Shown piece by piece: positions 1 to 12,522 of a stretch of DNA of 64,000 nt (its first letter is position 1; every line of letters begins with the position of its first letter). The stretch is taken from positions 19,793 to 83,792 of the forward strand of contig NW_019775776.1 in assembly GCF_001039355.2 (NCBI RefSeq), written 5' to 3'. The position numbers and the translations under genes were made by a program. The notes beneath the pieces are model-generated. The model was not told the DNA's origin and searched no databases. It was given only the letters and a program-made list of their open reading frames with translations. Source of the stretch: Lingula anatina. Its lineage: Eukaryota > Brachiopoda > Lingulata > Lingulida > Lingulidae.

Positions 1-478
1 TGTTCAACTATCTAAACTGTGTCATATAATAATATATCAAATCCAAAAAAACACTTTCTGCTATATTGTGTCATTAAAGCCATATGATATTATATAATTA
101 GATCCAAGTCACTGATGGTGGTACTTTTTTCTATTTAAGAAATGGTGCTTTTAACAATACAATAAATGCATTTCTGCATTTCACATTTTTGTCTGTCAAT
201 TTCTTAGAACTGGGGCTCAGTCTCTCTAACATTATTGGAGACATTTTAATATTAAACAGTCAATATCAATTTATTGATCAAACATTTGTTTTAGTTATGA
301 AGACCAACCAGTAACAAGTACATTTTCAATAATAAAGCAATCTAACTAATTAAGTCAGGTGTGAGCATAAATTGTCATCTAAACTACATATGTCTCACAA
401 AAGCAGCAGGCTTGTGAAACAGATATTAAAGAAAATTGTAATGCAAAATATTCATTAGAACTTAAATTCTACTATCTC

Positions 479-735
479 TTTTTTTTTTTTTTTTTTTTGT
501 GTGTGTAGAAGTAGAGTGACAGAGAAGTGAAAAGGTGAAAGCAATATACGTGAGATGAAGAGTAGTGCTTAATAAAAGGGAGGGACAGTGGCATGTGACC
601 ATGGCATTTAAGTACTTTCTGTTCTGAAATGATCAAGTATAAATGAGAAGGGAAAGAGCAGGAGAGGAGAGAGGAGAGAGAAAAAGAAAAAAGGGAAGGA
701 TGAGGGAGAGAGGGAGAGAAAGAGAAATAAGGGGA
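479..735. repeat. Low-complexity T/GT tract and purine (GA/GGGA) rich stretch
   Basis: A run of about 20 T followed by (GT)4 at 479-506, then a GA/GGA-rich purine stretch from about 655 to 735. Simple sequence only; open frames read through it are compositional. Confidence 0.85.
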
Positions 736-1112
736 CCAGAAAATGTATATTGCATAAAACACATAAAATAAGAAAGCCTATTTCAAAAATGAAATATTAG
801 AATAAAAATAGAAAACAAATAAATGAATTGCAGGCAAATTTACAGCAAGACAGGAGGATTTTCAAAGATCTGACAGTAAGCCAGCTAAGTGTCTCTATAT
901 GAGACAAAGAAATGAAAGGTATCAAAAAGTCAAAAGTAAACATATATATGTTTTATATCTATTCCATTTTATTTTGATTATACCCATTCTTTTTATACTC
1001 TTTGTATTGAATGTCATATTCTGATGTTCCCATTCTGTTTTATAATCTATTTTCCTTTCATACTCTTATGCAATCATTTTTTCTCATTCTTGTTACCTAC
1101 CAATTGCAAGTA

Positions 1113-1113
<1 letters not shown>

Positions 1114-1180
<67 letters not shown>
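1114..1180. repeat. (TA)n microsatellite
   Basis: Uninterrupted TA dinucleotides over about 67 bases. Tyr-Ile open frames on both strands here are artefacts of the repeat. Confidence 0.97.
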
Positions 1181-1182
<2 letters not shown>

Positions 1183-3340
1183 CAACTGAAACTTAACATG
1201 TACCAACATCCATTCACATTCAAACCCAATGTATCTCTTCTTCTATTTTTTACCTGAATGGTTACATTCATGAATAAATTCTATTCATGCTCTCTGTTCC
1301 CATTTTTCCCTCCATCCATTTTCACGCATGGTGTTTGATAGCTTAAGATAATGGATTTATGCACTAAAATGCTCAGATACATCCCATAGTGCTGTACATC
1401 CCATAGTACTGTATATAAATGTACTGGTAAATTAGGCTGAACCACCAGAAATCATCACTTGATACATAAAGCTTTCAAATGTACATAGTTCTGATTGTTT
1501 TCTGTCATTAAGGTACAAAATGGGCATTATAATGTTTCCAAAATGACCACCGTGATGCTTAGTATAATGCTGACAAACAGCTTCGTTATCAAGCTGGGAA
1601 AATTTCATACAAAAACAAGCAAGATCCAAGCAGCACTGGTTTGTTACATTAATGATGGCCTCATTAGTACCACTGGCTAAAATTGTTGATAGGGTTTGTT
1701 CTGAATTGATCAAGACAGGCCCCAATTAACAAAAATATGATTTCACTAATGGCTCTTGTTTTCAACCGAACTGCACCAAATTTGCTGCCTGCTTCCTAAA
1801 AAACATCACATATTTCTTTTGTATGAAGAAGTCTCAATTCTTTTATAATCTTAAAACAAACATTTTCCTCAAATGTTTCAGATATGAAATAGATCATATT
1901 AAATCTTATTGAAAATTGATCCCCAGTTACTGTGACAGTCACTATAATAAAGAGAATAGCCTACATCCAATGGGCACATGTAAAACTAAAACAGCCCAAA
2001 AAGAGTAGTGAGTCCTGAACTGTGACCTGGAAACAGGGCACTGGTAGTGACCCTAAGGCTGTGGCCCAGAACAGGGAGTGGGCTCTTCGCTGTGGCCCAA
2101 AAACGGGAGTGGACCCAGGCCCTTAACTTAACTTGACCTTTATTGCTAGAGTATAATCATCATATGATTTTGCAGTTATTCATTCACTTCACCAATTTTA
2201 GGCATATTTTTTTCATTTGATGCTTTATTTAATTATTCATTTAATCATCTTTTTTTTTGGGGGGGGGGGGAGAGAGGGGGACATTAAAAGGGTATACGGC
2301 TCTAAGAGCTGAGTTAAAGGCTGTCAAAAATGGCCAATCCCTCTTACAGATCTAGTTTGCATGTCTATGTTGACACCTAAAGTATACGATCTACTAGCCA
2401 CCCAGTCGATATATCCCAACTGTATTGAATGTGAAGTTAAAGTACAAACTTTTGACATATCATGCAGCTGTATCAGCATAACAATAGTAAATAGTCTTAA
2501 TGTGCCAATCCATCCACACAGTGGAACAGCTTGGTACTGCTCTAATCTTCAACACTGGCATCGAAGTGACAGCATTATGGAAATAAACCCGCATTGGGAT
2601 TATTAAAAAATGACATATGTACATTTGATTTGACAGTGTAGACTTGTACAGCACTTGGTGCTTAATACTTAATGGCCAAGCTGTACAATGTATTGAGCGA
2701 CTTTTATTCACACTTTTCTACCTTAAAAATACTTTGTTATGAATTCAGGCACAGTTTATGCATAATTCAAAGAGGGGTTTTTAATCCATATTTACTGCAT
2801 ATGTTTCATGCTGGTATAAAGATCTGTTTAATTCAATATTGATCTTTTTTCATTCATTTAATATTAAAGTCAGATCACTAAAAACATTACAAATGCCTTA
2901 AAATCAACACTGCAAGCAAGTCTATTTACACAGTAAGTGCTATATTTGGATTAGAGAAAGAGAGAATTTGTCTGTGAAGAAGGGAGTTTTCTTAAAAGGA
3001 AATACTGGTTGCAGGATGTCAACATAGAACAGATCATCTGTCATTCTGAAATGTCTGAAACCAGGATCTTAAGCAAGATTATTTTTGTAAAAAAAGAACC
3101 ATTTCTAGCATTAAATGGCTGACATAATACAACTTTAGGTCCCCTGCACATATATATCGATAAACATTTGTGGAAACAAAAAACAAAAATTGTTGCAGAA
3201 AAAGGGAAAAAAACAAATATGCGTATAGTTGGGAGTGGGAGGGAGAAAATGCCAATTTCATTGCCTTCCCCCCTTTCCCCTCTTTATAGTACTTTAGTAT
3301 GACATACACATCAATACATCAAAGACCAACAATAACATAC

Positions 3341-3434
3341 CTATGGTGTATCTTGCTCCATCCAAAGTGAATGTGGCACTCTTACATTTGGAAAATTTCC
3401 TGGGTGCAGTAGCAGCTTTCTTTTTCTCCGACAT
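3341..3434 (-). CDS. First coding exon of an unrecognised minus-strand gene (MSEKKKAATAPRKF...)
   Basis: On the minus strand an ATG at 3434 opens a frame of 31 codons plus one base, then a donor (ATAG|GTATGT) ends the exon at 3341. The peptide begins MSEKKKAATAPRKFSK and ends in DGARYTI: a basic, lysine-rich start followed by a short hydrophobic/aromatic stretch that should continue into a globular domain in the next exon. No second exon is visible between this donor and base 1, so the rest of the gene lies off the window's left edge. I do not recognise the family. Part of this exon is repeated at 5598-5659, in a duplicated segment that lacks the splice donor. The start choice rests on the clean donor, the phase and the lack of any in-frame alternative ATG in the exon. 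Confidence 0.5.
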
Positions 3435-5596
3435 GATAGCTGGCAGAAGGGTGTGGCACTAGCAACCTAGGCCTTGCACTCTGTGATATTTGACTCAGAA
3501 AGTAAAAGAACTCAAGTTCCCAGAAATGTATGTTGCTCACTTCTAGCTCTACTTGTCACATGTACTGGTGATCACTGGCTGAAACACTAATGCGTTTCCA
3601 AAGAGAATGCACATTCTTTGCTTGCTGAGGTCCATCTGCAAGTCAAGCAAACTCTGAACTGGTATGATCACACATCAGTAAAGCAAGATGTTTAAAGGGA
3701 TGTTCGTATATGATCCATGTATTGACATCTTGCTCAATGTGAGTAAATTAACACTCCTCGATATTGGTTATGATATAAATAATTACATCCTGGCAAAGCC
3801 ATCTTTTGCTAAAACCTATTTTCTCTATGAAATTGGTAGAAGGCTAAATTTCCTGCCATATACAATATACCTTTACTAGCAGAATTCTTATTACCTAGAT
3901 CCACACAAAGCAGAAGTGAATTGTGCAGGTGATTCAAAAATTCATGCTATTAACTTCATCTGTATACTAGTAGTCCCCTGCACAATCTGAAATAAAAAAG
4001 ATTTTTCATTACTTGGAAACATTGACACAGGCACCCACTGGAAACACCTTCAACTTGTTTCTTGATGCCTACGCAGTCACCAGTAACAGCACTCTGGTTT
4101 CAATTGAGTTCTCAATCTCAAACAGAGAAAATTGATCCATCTGCTTTTAAAAAATGACATACAATTAATATCCCAATGGCTTCGATAAGTATTGAGTCAA
4201 GAAAATAATCAAAGTCGCATTAAAGCCTGTTTGAAGACAGTCAGAGACATCAGCATATTTTTTTGAGAATCCATGACAAAAGTCAAGACGAGTTATTATC
4301 TCCTGCTTGATGTCATCTCTATATATGCCTAGTAAACTAATAATGCTGCAGCTCAGCTGTATGAAATTGCAAATTGTGTGTCACTCAATTACTGGATCAT
4401 GCAGCCTCCATTCGACATTCACTCTGTATGTATACTGTGTGGGTATTCCAGCCAATGAAGCTGATATAACATGACTGGTGAGAATTAATGTTCCACTACA
4501 TATGAAGTAATTCCATCAGGATATGACAATTCAAGACATTTTACTGCAAGGCAGTATACCAGTATGTACGATAATGGAAGACATAATGTCTGAAAAAAAT
4601 TATACTCTGTAAAATAATTGCCCTCAGCCACAGTTATGTACACCAGCTACATGTAGCTCTCTGAACTGTTAATTCACAAATCTAGAGCTTTTACCCACAA
4701 CATCTTTCTCTTGTATATTTGATCAGATGGCACTGTATACTAAAGGTATACTATACATGTTTATAAATGTCCCACTGAGATATTTTCTCTGTCTTGATAT
4801 TCTGCAAATCTATTTATCTTTCCCAATTCAGTCCTTAAAAACAATAAAAACCCTCAAATAAAAGAACATGATGTCAATTAATATTCCCTTCTGGAATGAA
4901 CAGGAAGATGCAGCAGTCTAAATGTCTGACTAAACATTTAGAATAGGATTATTAAATTTATTAGAAATGGTATAAAAATAGCGTCCAAGTAAAGGGACAA
5001 GTTGAGCAATGATACATGTCAGTAGGAGAAAAGTTTTTTTTTTCTGGAGGAAAATTCGACATAGCATGAAAATCAAAGATTTAGGATACCCTAAAGCAAA
5101 CATATTATCAAGTTAAAGTACTGGTGTATACAGTGGTACCAAACAACATTTTACCACATTACTTCTTATCTTATCAAACCATTACTTTAGTGGTTTGACA
5201 ATTCTATTTGACTGATAAGAATGCCAGTTATAATGATATTTTTCAAGAGCTCTCCAATATGTATTATAACTGTAGATAATGAATGCAAAAATGTTTTTGG
5301 TTGTTGAAAAATCATAAAATGAATAATATATATACAGACAGGTATTTTTCCATTGACATTATGATGTCAATTATTAATCAACTTCTTAATGAAATTAACA
5401 ATGACCAAATATCTTGAAAAAGTAGCAATGTACACTTTCATAAGCTAATTCAAATGTGAACAACAGCTTGTCAACACAAAATGAAATTTTCATAACCTAT
5501 GAGTAATGACTCGCAATCTGCATAATGCAAGTAATCATTTAGCAATTAGCCCTGTGGGATTACATACTCACACTTCCTTCTAAATTAGAAAGCTTT
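3373..5596. repeat. Left copy of a 2.2-kb tandem duplication
   Basis: This segment is repeated at 5598-7821 with a constant offset of 2225 bases, so there is no net indel. I noticed only about three substitutions (for example A/T near 3712, T/A near 4587, T/C near 5327). It starts inside the coding exon of the minus-strand gene and covers its upstream region. The right edge abuts the single N at 5597. The sequence is otherwise non-coding; the short open frame at 3688-3879 has no recognisable content. Confidence 0.95.
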
Positions 5597-5597
5597 N
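5597..5597. other. Assembly gap/ambiguous base at a duplication junction
   Basis: One of four N characters in the window. It lies exactly between the left copy, which ends ...AAAGCTTT, and the right copy, which begins GTGGCACTC inside a coding exon. Confidence 0.97.
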
Positions 5598-5659
5598 GTG
5601 GCACTCTTACATTTGGAAAATTTCCTGGGTGCAGTAGCAGCTTTCTTTTTCTCCGACAT
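5598..5659 (-). pseudogene. Truncated duplicate of the MSEKKK... coding exon
   Basis: The ATG at 5659 and the following 20 codons match the exon at 3341-3434, but the copy stops at the N at 5597, so the last 32 bases of the exon and its splice donor are missing. It is probably not an independent gene but a duplicate assembly copy of the same exon. Confidence 0.7.
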
Positions 5660-7821
5660 GATAGCTGGCAGAAGGGTGTGGCACTAGCAACCTAGGCCTT
5701 GCACTCTGTGATATTTGACTCAGAAAGTAAAAGAACTCAAGTTCCCAGAAATGTATGTTGCTCACTTCTAGCTCTACTTGTCACATGTACTGGTGATCAC
5801 TGGCTGAAACACTAATGCGTTTCCAAAGAGAATGCACATTCTTTGCTTGCTGAGGTCCATCTGCAAGTCAAGCAAACTCTGAACTGGTATGATCACACAT
5901 CAGTAAAGCAAGATGTTTAAAGGGATGTTCGTATATGTTCCATGTATTGACATCTTGCTCAATGTGAGTAAATTAACACTCCTCGATATTGGTTATGATA
6001 TAAATAATTACATCCTGGCAAAGCCATCTTTTGCTAAAACCTATTTTCTCTATGAAATTGGTAGAAGGCTAAATTTCCTGCCATATACAATATACCTTTA
6101 CTAGCAGAATTCTTATTACCTAGATCCACACAAAGCAGAAGTGAATTGTGCAGGTGATTCAAAAATTCATGCTATTAACTTCATCTGTATACTAGTAGTC
6201 CCCTGCACAATCTGAAATAAAAAAGATTTTTCATTACTTGGAAACATTGACACAGGCACCCACTGGAAACACCTTCAACTTGTTTCTTGATGCCTACGCA
6301 GTCACCAGTAACAGCACTCTGGTTTCAATTGAGTTCTCAATCTCAAACAGAGAAAATTGATCCATCTGCTTTTAAAAAATGACATACAATTAATATCCCA
6401 ATGGCTTCGATAAGTATTGAGTCAAGAAAATAATCAAAGTCGCATTAAAGCCTGTTTGAAGACAGTCAGAGACATCAGCATATTTTTTTGAGAATCCATG
6501 ACAAAAGTCAAGACGAGTTATTATCTCCTGCTTGATGTCATCTCTATATATGCCTAGTAAACTAATAATGCTGCAGCTCAGCTGTATGAAATTGCAAATT
6601 GTGTGTCACTCAATTACTGGATCATGCAGCCTCCATTCGACATTCACTCTGTATGTATACTGTGTGGGTATTCCAGCCAATGAAGCTGATATAACATGAC
6701 TGGTGAGAATTAATGTTCCACTACATATGAAGTAATTCCATCAGGATATGACAATTCAAGACATTTTACTGCAAGGCAGTATACCAGTATGTACGATAAT
6801 GGAAGACAAAATGTCTGAAAAAAATTATACTCTGTAAAATAATTGCCCTCAGCCACAGTTATGTACACCAGCTACATGTAGCTCTCTGAACTGTTAATTC
6901 ACAAATCTAGAGCTTTTACCCACAACATCTTTCTCTTGTATATTTGATCAGATGGCACTGTATACTAAAGGTATACTATACATGTTTATAAATGTCCCAC
7001 TGAGATATTTTCTCTGTCTTGATATTCTGCAAATCTATTTATCTTTCCCAATTCAGTCCTTAAAAACAATAAAAACCCTCAAATAAAAGAACATGATGTC
7101 AATTAATATTCCCTTCTGGAATGAACAGGAAGATGCAGCAGTCTAAATGTCTGACTAAACATTTAGAATAGGATTATTAAATTTATTAGAAATGGTATAA
7201 AAATAGCGTCCAAGTAAAGGGACAAGTTGAGCAATGATACATGTCAGTAGGAGAAAAGTTTTTTTTTTCTGGAGGAAAATTCGACATAGCATGAAAATCA
7301 AAGATTTAGGATACCCTAAAGCAAACATATTATCAAGTTAAAGTACTGGTGTATACAGTGGTACCAAACAACATTTTACCACATTACTTCTTATCTTATC
7401 AAACCATTACTTTAGTGGTTTGACAATTCTATTTGACTGATAAGAATGCCAGTTATAATGATATTTTTCAAGAGCTCTCCAATATGTATTATAACTGTAG
7501 ATAATGAATGCAAAAATGTTTTTGGTTGTTGAAAAATCATAAAATGAATAACATATATACAGACAGGTATTTTTCCATTGACATTATGATGTCAATTATT
7601 AATCAACTTCTTAATGAAATTAACAATGACCAAATATCTTGAAAAAGTAGCAATGTACACTTTCATAAGCTAATTCAAATGTGAACAACAGCTTGTCAAC
7701 ACAAAATGAAATTTTCATAACCTATGAGTAATGACTCGCAATCTGCATAATGCAAGTAATCATTTAGCAATTAGCCCTGTGGGATTACATACTCACACTT
7801 CCTTCTAAATTAGAAAGCTTT
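5598..7821. repeat. Right copy of the 2.2-kb tandem duplication
   Basis: Near-identical copy of 3373-5596. At its right edge the sequence continues as ...AAAGCTTTCAAGGG into unique DNA, whereas the left copy stops at the N. This is what an overlap between two contigs or haplotypes placed side by side would look like. Confidence 0.95.
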
Positions 7822-7972
7822 CAAGGGATCTTACTAGTAGACTACATGTACTTATTTTAAGTAGATAACATAATCACCTTAACACAAATGTGCAAAAACA
7901 ATGCAACAAGTAGCAATGGCGGCCTCTACTGTTTAACCAGTTGTCATCCTTGCCATACACTTAGGGACCATT

Positions 7973-8207
7973 CCCACAGATATTTGGATTGATCTATCTC
8001 ACTGGGGAGCCTCACTAAATTGCTATCAACTCAACCAGTTTAAATGTTTGTCACGCCTAGTAAAGCTGTTAGGGGGTAATTATCTTTACCCCCTAGCTGA
8101 TTTGGTAGGCGTGACAGACATTTAAGCCAGTTAGTTGATAGCAATTTAGTGAGACTCCCCAGGGAGTTAGACTGATCCAGATTGATCGATTTAGGTATGG
8201 GAACCCA
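7973..8207. mobile_element. MITE-like element with long imperfect terminal inverted repeats (family A)
   Basis: The left arm (AGGGACCATTCCCA..., then GGGGAGCCTCACTAAATTGC and a TTTAAATGTTTGTCACGCC block) is mirrored on the right (GGCGTGACAGACATTTAAG..., GCAATTTAGTGAGACTCCCC, ...TATGGGAACCCA). Arms are about 95-100 bases around a short centre containing GGGGGTAATTATCTTTACCCCC. There is no coding capacity, and target-site duplication is not clear. A half-copy of the same family lies at 23181-23389, duplicated at 31011-31219. Confidence 0.75.
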
Positions 8208-8213
8208 GTGTTT

Positions 8214-8731
8214 GGCTGCGTTCACATGAAAAATCTAAATTCTAAAAACCTAAAATCCATTGGCTGTATCTAGTGATCACGGTCTGTGCCCTGAATACCC
8301 CGCAGCGTAATTAACTAGCAGAGCGAGCGAGTTACTTCCAAAGCTGTAATTAAATCTCGGTTGCACTCGAAGGAAATTCTGATACCTGGACGCATGCACA
8401 GAGAGAAAGAAAATGACGGTCAAAGTTGCTTTGAAAAATGTGTTTGTCGATTTTGTGCAACAACAAGACGAGGAAGATGAGGTCCATATACACATGACAG
8501 ATATGAGTGCAAACTGACGAAATCCACAGTTTAGAGATACAATTGCGCAGGCGTCCAGGTGTCAGACTCTCCTCCGGGTGCAGCTGAGAATTAATTACAG
8601 CTTTGGAAACGACTCGCTCACGCTGCTCGTTAATTAAGCCGTAGGGTATTCAGGGCACAGACAGTGATCACTAGATACCGCCAATGGATTTTTAGGTTTT
8701 TAGAATTTAGATTTTTCATGTGAACGCAGCC
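8214..8731. mobile_element. Foldback/MITE element with arms of about 190 bp (GGCTGCGTTCACATG termini)
   Basis: The left terminus GGCTGCGTTCACATGAAAAA is exactly mirrored at the right end. The inverted similarity continues inward for about 190 bases, including GTGCCCTGAATACCC, the AATTAA blocks and ACCTGGACGC. The loop (about 8405-8540) holds a 34-codon frame at 8413-8517 beginning MTVKVALKNVFVDF. Flanking bases are TTT on the left and TTA on the right, so a 3-bp target duplication is possible but not exact. The element sits directly beside the family A element, 6 bases away. Confidence 0.85.
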
Positions 8732-11700
8732 TTATATGTTTAACCCCCAATGTGTACATGAAATCAAATTTTAAGGACTTATTTTTTCAATTAGAATTTG
8801 CAGATCACTGACTGTAACTTCAAATGATCTGAAAGTCTATACACAAGCAGTTTTTTAAGTATCCACGCAAATCATTTAAGGGCTCTAGAAAGGAAATGAA
8901 TAATCATAAAGGTAATGCAATGTTTCTTATTTCATATTGAATAAAATAAAATATGCTTTTTCAAAACTCCAATCATAGATAAAGTTAAAGGGCAGTGTCC
9001 AACATGTGACACCATATCAGCATTTTTGGGATTTCTCTAGTTAATCTGTTTTTCATGTTTTTGTTTATAAATAATAAAAACATACATGTACAGTATCTGA
9101 GGTTGCATTATATCATCGATCTGATCAACAGACACATAAAAGGAAAAGCTGGCAGCAAAGTAATTTACTGTAAGCTCTGTTAACCTGCCTGATTTTTTCT
9201 GCTTTTACAACCCTTAAGACTGATATATATAAATCAGTTTCATGTATATCTTTCTATCTAAGCAACTGATTACTATGAAAAATACTGTACTTGTAAATAA
9301 GCATATATGGCCTACAGATTGGTGTTAGGGATTGTTGATGAATTTGTTTGTTAATTTGTAAGTTAATTATCACCTTCTGAAGTGAACAGTCAATTGTAAT
9401 ACGAAATTTACCTAATTTCAAGTGAAAACTGATAAAGTTAAAGGGAAGTCATTTAAGGGAATTTTGTGATATCCTTCTGTAGTGCTTTCACTCATTTTAA
9501 ATTTTATATTGCAGTTTTTGATAGCTACTCTGGTGCTAGAGAACATTCCAAAACCCAAAACAGTATTTTATTTTTCCTCCCAAAATGCCAATACTGCATT
9601 ATCTGTAGGATACTGCACTTCATCTCAGTATACTTTATTGCATTTTTGGGAAGTATATTTTATTTTTTAATAAAAAAGAACTAGTACATTTCTTTGATTT
9701 TATTCACTTTCATGCATTGCCTGTTTTCTCCCCCCCCCCCTCCTTTAGCAGAATATTTCATAACTGAAAATAATGTTCATAACTGGGGATATGTTATCTA
9801 ATAATCACTCAACAAATGAAAATAATTCTGTGACAGAACCTTCAATATCCGATACTAGAAATCTAATAAGGTATAGGGGAGGTCGAGAGGGAGAAACAGA
9901 GGACAGGCATGCCCCCTAGGACCCCTAACTTTCTCCCCCTACCCTCACTAAATATTCTCTCTAAAATTCCATTTGTAAATACAGAAACTTGCCAAGTGAA
10001 GTGTAGAAAAGATGTATTAATGCTTTTACTCCCAAACTGCAATCACAGTTTTATTTTGATGAATGCATACTGGAAATTACCAAGACAATTTAAACCTGGA
10101 TAGCTACTTACCATGTTTTTTCCCTTACATACAGCTTACGACCCTTGGTAATTTTTGTGAACTGAACACTAATGTCAATGCAAAATACACAAGCAGTTTT
10201 CATTCAATTTTCATTTACCTTAAGGCTAAGGAGAAATGATGGCAAGATAATAAGAAACCTTACATCTTAATTCATCCCTATATTACTTGTAGGTCTTAGC
10301 CTTAATGCGATCATGCATGGCTATTGTGCCTGCAGATTAGCTAGCTTATATCTACACTGCCCAATATTATCATTCTACTAAGGTGTCAGACTACTTATTC
10401 CCTCAGGTATCTCAGTGGTTATAATATCCAGGAAATGAGTTTTGCCTGCATCTCTATATCTGTACCAGATAGAAACAACGTATATCAAAGTGAAATGATG
10501 AAACAGCACAACACCCGGAATTCTGATGTATTGCAGTTCATTCACAGAATCTGTAACAGATTGCAATTTCACTCAACCTCAAATATAAACACTGAAAAGT
10601 CATTTACCTAGGAACGTGTAACTTGTCTTTCAGGTAAAAGCATTTCAAAAGCACGACAAAATATATTGTTGCTTTACCTAGAACACTAATAGAAAAAAAG
10701 AAAAATGTCAATTTTTCTGTGGTTCCGTAGGTGGAAAATGTGGATTGAAAAATGGTGAGCAATTTGAGCATTTTGTTTTCTTTTCACCCCTGCATATTTT
10801 CAATCTAGCAGAATCTGCAGGCAGGCAAAATCACTCTAAGATATAAATATGTAGTCAACTCATGGATATCTTCCATTTCTTCTTTTACAGAATGTTTAGA
10901 AATTGTAATTCTTAGCTAAAAACAAAGGTTATTGTGCACCATTATATTTTAAACATGAAAGACAGATCTATGATTATATACCTTAAATATGACATGATCA
11001 AAACACTGACAGTACACCAAGCAGGTTCAGTGGTAATTGTTTGCACCAAATGGTTTTTAATCATTTTTCTCTCAAAATTGAACCATGTTTTTACCTAGAT
11101 TTAACGATATATGCTACAAACAATGTAAAGAATTTATAGAAATATTTACTGGGTATGAACATTATTGAATTAAAGCCAAAGGTGCATTTATGTCTAGAAA
11201 AGCAGAAAAAGTATTTGGAAATAGTTGTTGTCCAAAGGGTTGCCAATGTCTCATTGCTCCAAATGCACCAGTCTTTTGTCTAATAAATTACGTACATGAG
11301 AATTGCATCTAAATACAATAGGGAATAATCACTAAAAACATGGAATGCCTATAAATGAACAGAGTTTTATCCATAAGGCAGTTTGTCATTATGCATTTAA
11401 TGTACATGTACCGGTATTACATGTAGGATTAAGAAAGATTCTATCAAAAGGTGCCACTGCTGGATGAAAATATTTTTGCTCAATTGCTTTGCTCTATTGT
11501 TTATGTGCATCACTCATAAAAAAAAAAAAAAAAAAAAAGCTATGGGATGAGATTCAGGGATGGAGTGTTCAGACACAAACCTCTCTCACTTAAAATGTAT
11601 CTTTTGTATTTAGCATCGACAAAATCCTACACGTCTACATGTATAAACTTCAATAAAGTATACCTCTTACACATTTTTCATTCAGACGGGCTGGAATCAA

Positions 11701-12211
11701 ACTTCAAAAAGTATGGATGTGTCTTCTGTGCTTAAAAAGAAAGTCATCGTAGCACAGCATGTGTCCTGAGAACAGATGAATCGAGACAACACATTAGGGA
11801 TATGATATTTAATAGGAAGCCATTTCTGCAAGCAAGGGCCATCTTTTTGGTCATCTTAGATATTTCTGATTGGCATCATGTCTAATAGACTCATTTTCAC
11901 ATCAGTAATTGACAGCCTCAGTTTTCTTTTCTTTCTTTTTTTTCAGAATACTATATACAAAAAGAAAGTATGAAGTATTTACAAATAACTGATATCTGAT
12001 ATCTAATATTCAAACCCAAGGTGACATTTGCAGTAAAAAAGCAGGCATTCAGGCTGACAATCTTCCTTCCACAGTTTTCCAAAGTCAATTCAAAAAGATA
12101 GCAAAGCACTTCTCTTACAAAAGTGTATTTCAACTAAATTTGTCTCCCAAAATTCCTAGAAGTTTTTGAAGTAACCCTTTCTGATGTCTTCATTAAATTC
12201 AGGATTTGTAG
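8732..12211. other. Intergenic, no gene seen
   Basis: AT-rich sequence with a C-run near 9731 and a poly(A) run at about 11518-11538. Short open frames here have no recognisable protein content and no supporting splice sites. Confidence 0.6.
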
Positions 12212-12378
12212 CAGGAGCAGATCCAGAGCTATTTACTGACAGTCTTCCAAATTATCTTTGTTGATTCATCCTCCAATTTTGACCGTCTTCCAACAGAAAA
12301 AAATAAATACCGTCAATGCAGACTTGAAAATCTGACCGTCTTCCGGAAGACCCAGAAGACGGCCTAAATCCGCCCCTG
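12212..12378 (-). mobile_element. Short TIR element, family B (CAGGGGCGGAT termini)
   Basis: Begins CAGGAGCAGATCCAGAG and ends ATCCGCCCCTG. It contains blocks GACCGTCTTCC and ATCTTTGTTGATTCATCCTCC that match, in the opposite orientation, the element at 62676-62843. Flanks TGTAG and TGTAC hint at a 5-bp target duplication with one mismatch. CAGGG-type termini are typical of hAT-like elements, but 8-bp duplications are not seen, so the superfamily is uncertain. Confidence 0.75.
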
Positions 12379-12471
12379 TGTACATACATACATGTGAATA
12401 CAGGGAGATAATGTGCTTTACAATGTAAGATGCTGCATATACCAACATTTGTCTACTTTTTAATCTTAAAA

Positions 12472-12522
<51 letters not shown>

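Larger units (their letters stand above)
1..3340. other. Non-coding stretch, probably intron of the minus-strand gene at 3341-3434
   Basis: I see no convincing exon here on either strand. The region lies downstream of the minus-strand first coding exon ending at 3341, so it is probably its first intron or more distant introns. It holds several low-complexity tracts and a weak degenerate repeat around 2010-2120 (three versions of a GTGGCCC-AACAGGGAGTGG-like unit). Confidence 0.4.

Noticed and set aside
472-762. 96-codon minus-strand frame rich in Ser/Leu/Phe
   Set aside because: It reads through the purine/T low-complexity tract; composition explains it.
1011-1271. Tyr-Ile frames on both strands
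   Set aside because: Product of the (TA)n microsatellite.
3688-3879. 63-codon plus-strand frame, repeated at 5913-6104
   Set aside because: Its repetition comes from the 2.2-kb duplication, not conservation; no splice or domain support.
8040-8495. Two minus-strand frames of 61 and 72 codons
   Set aside because: They lie in the arms of the inverted-repeat elements at 7973 and 8214.
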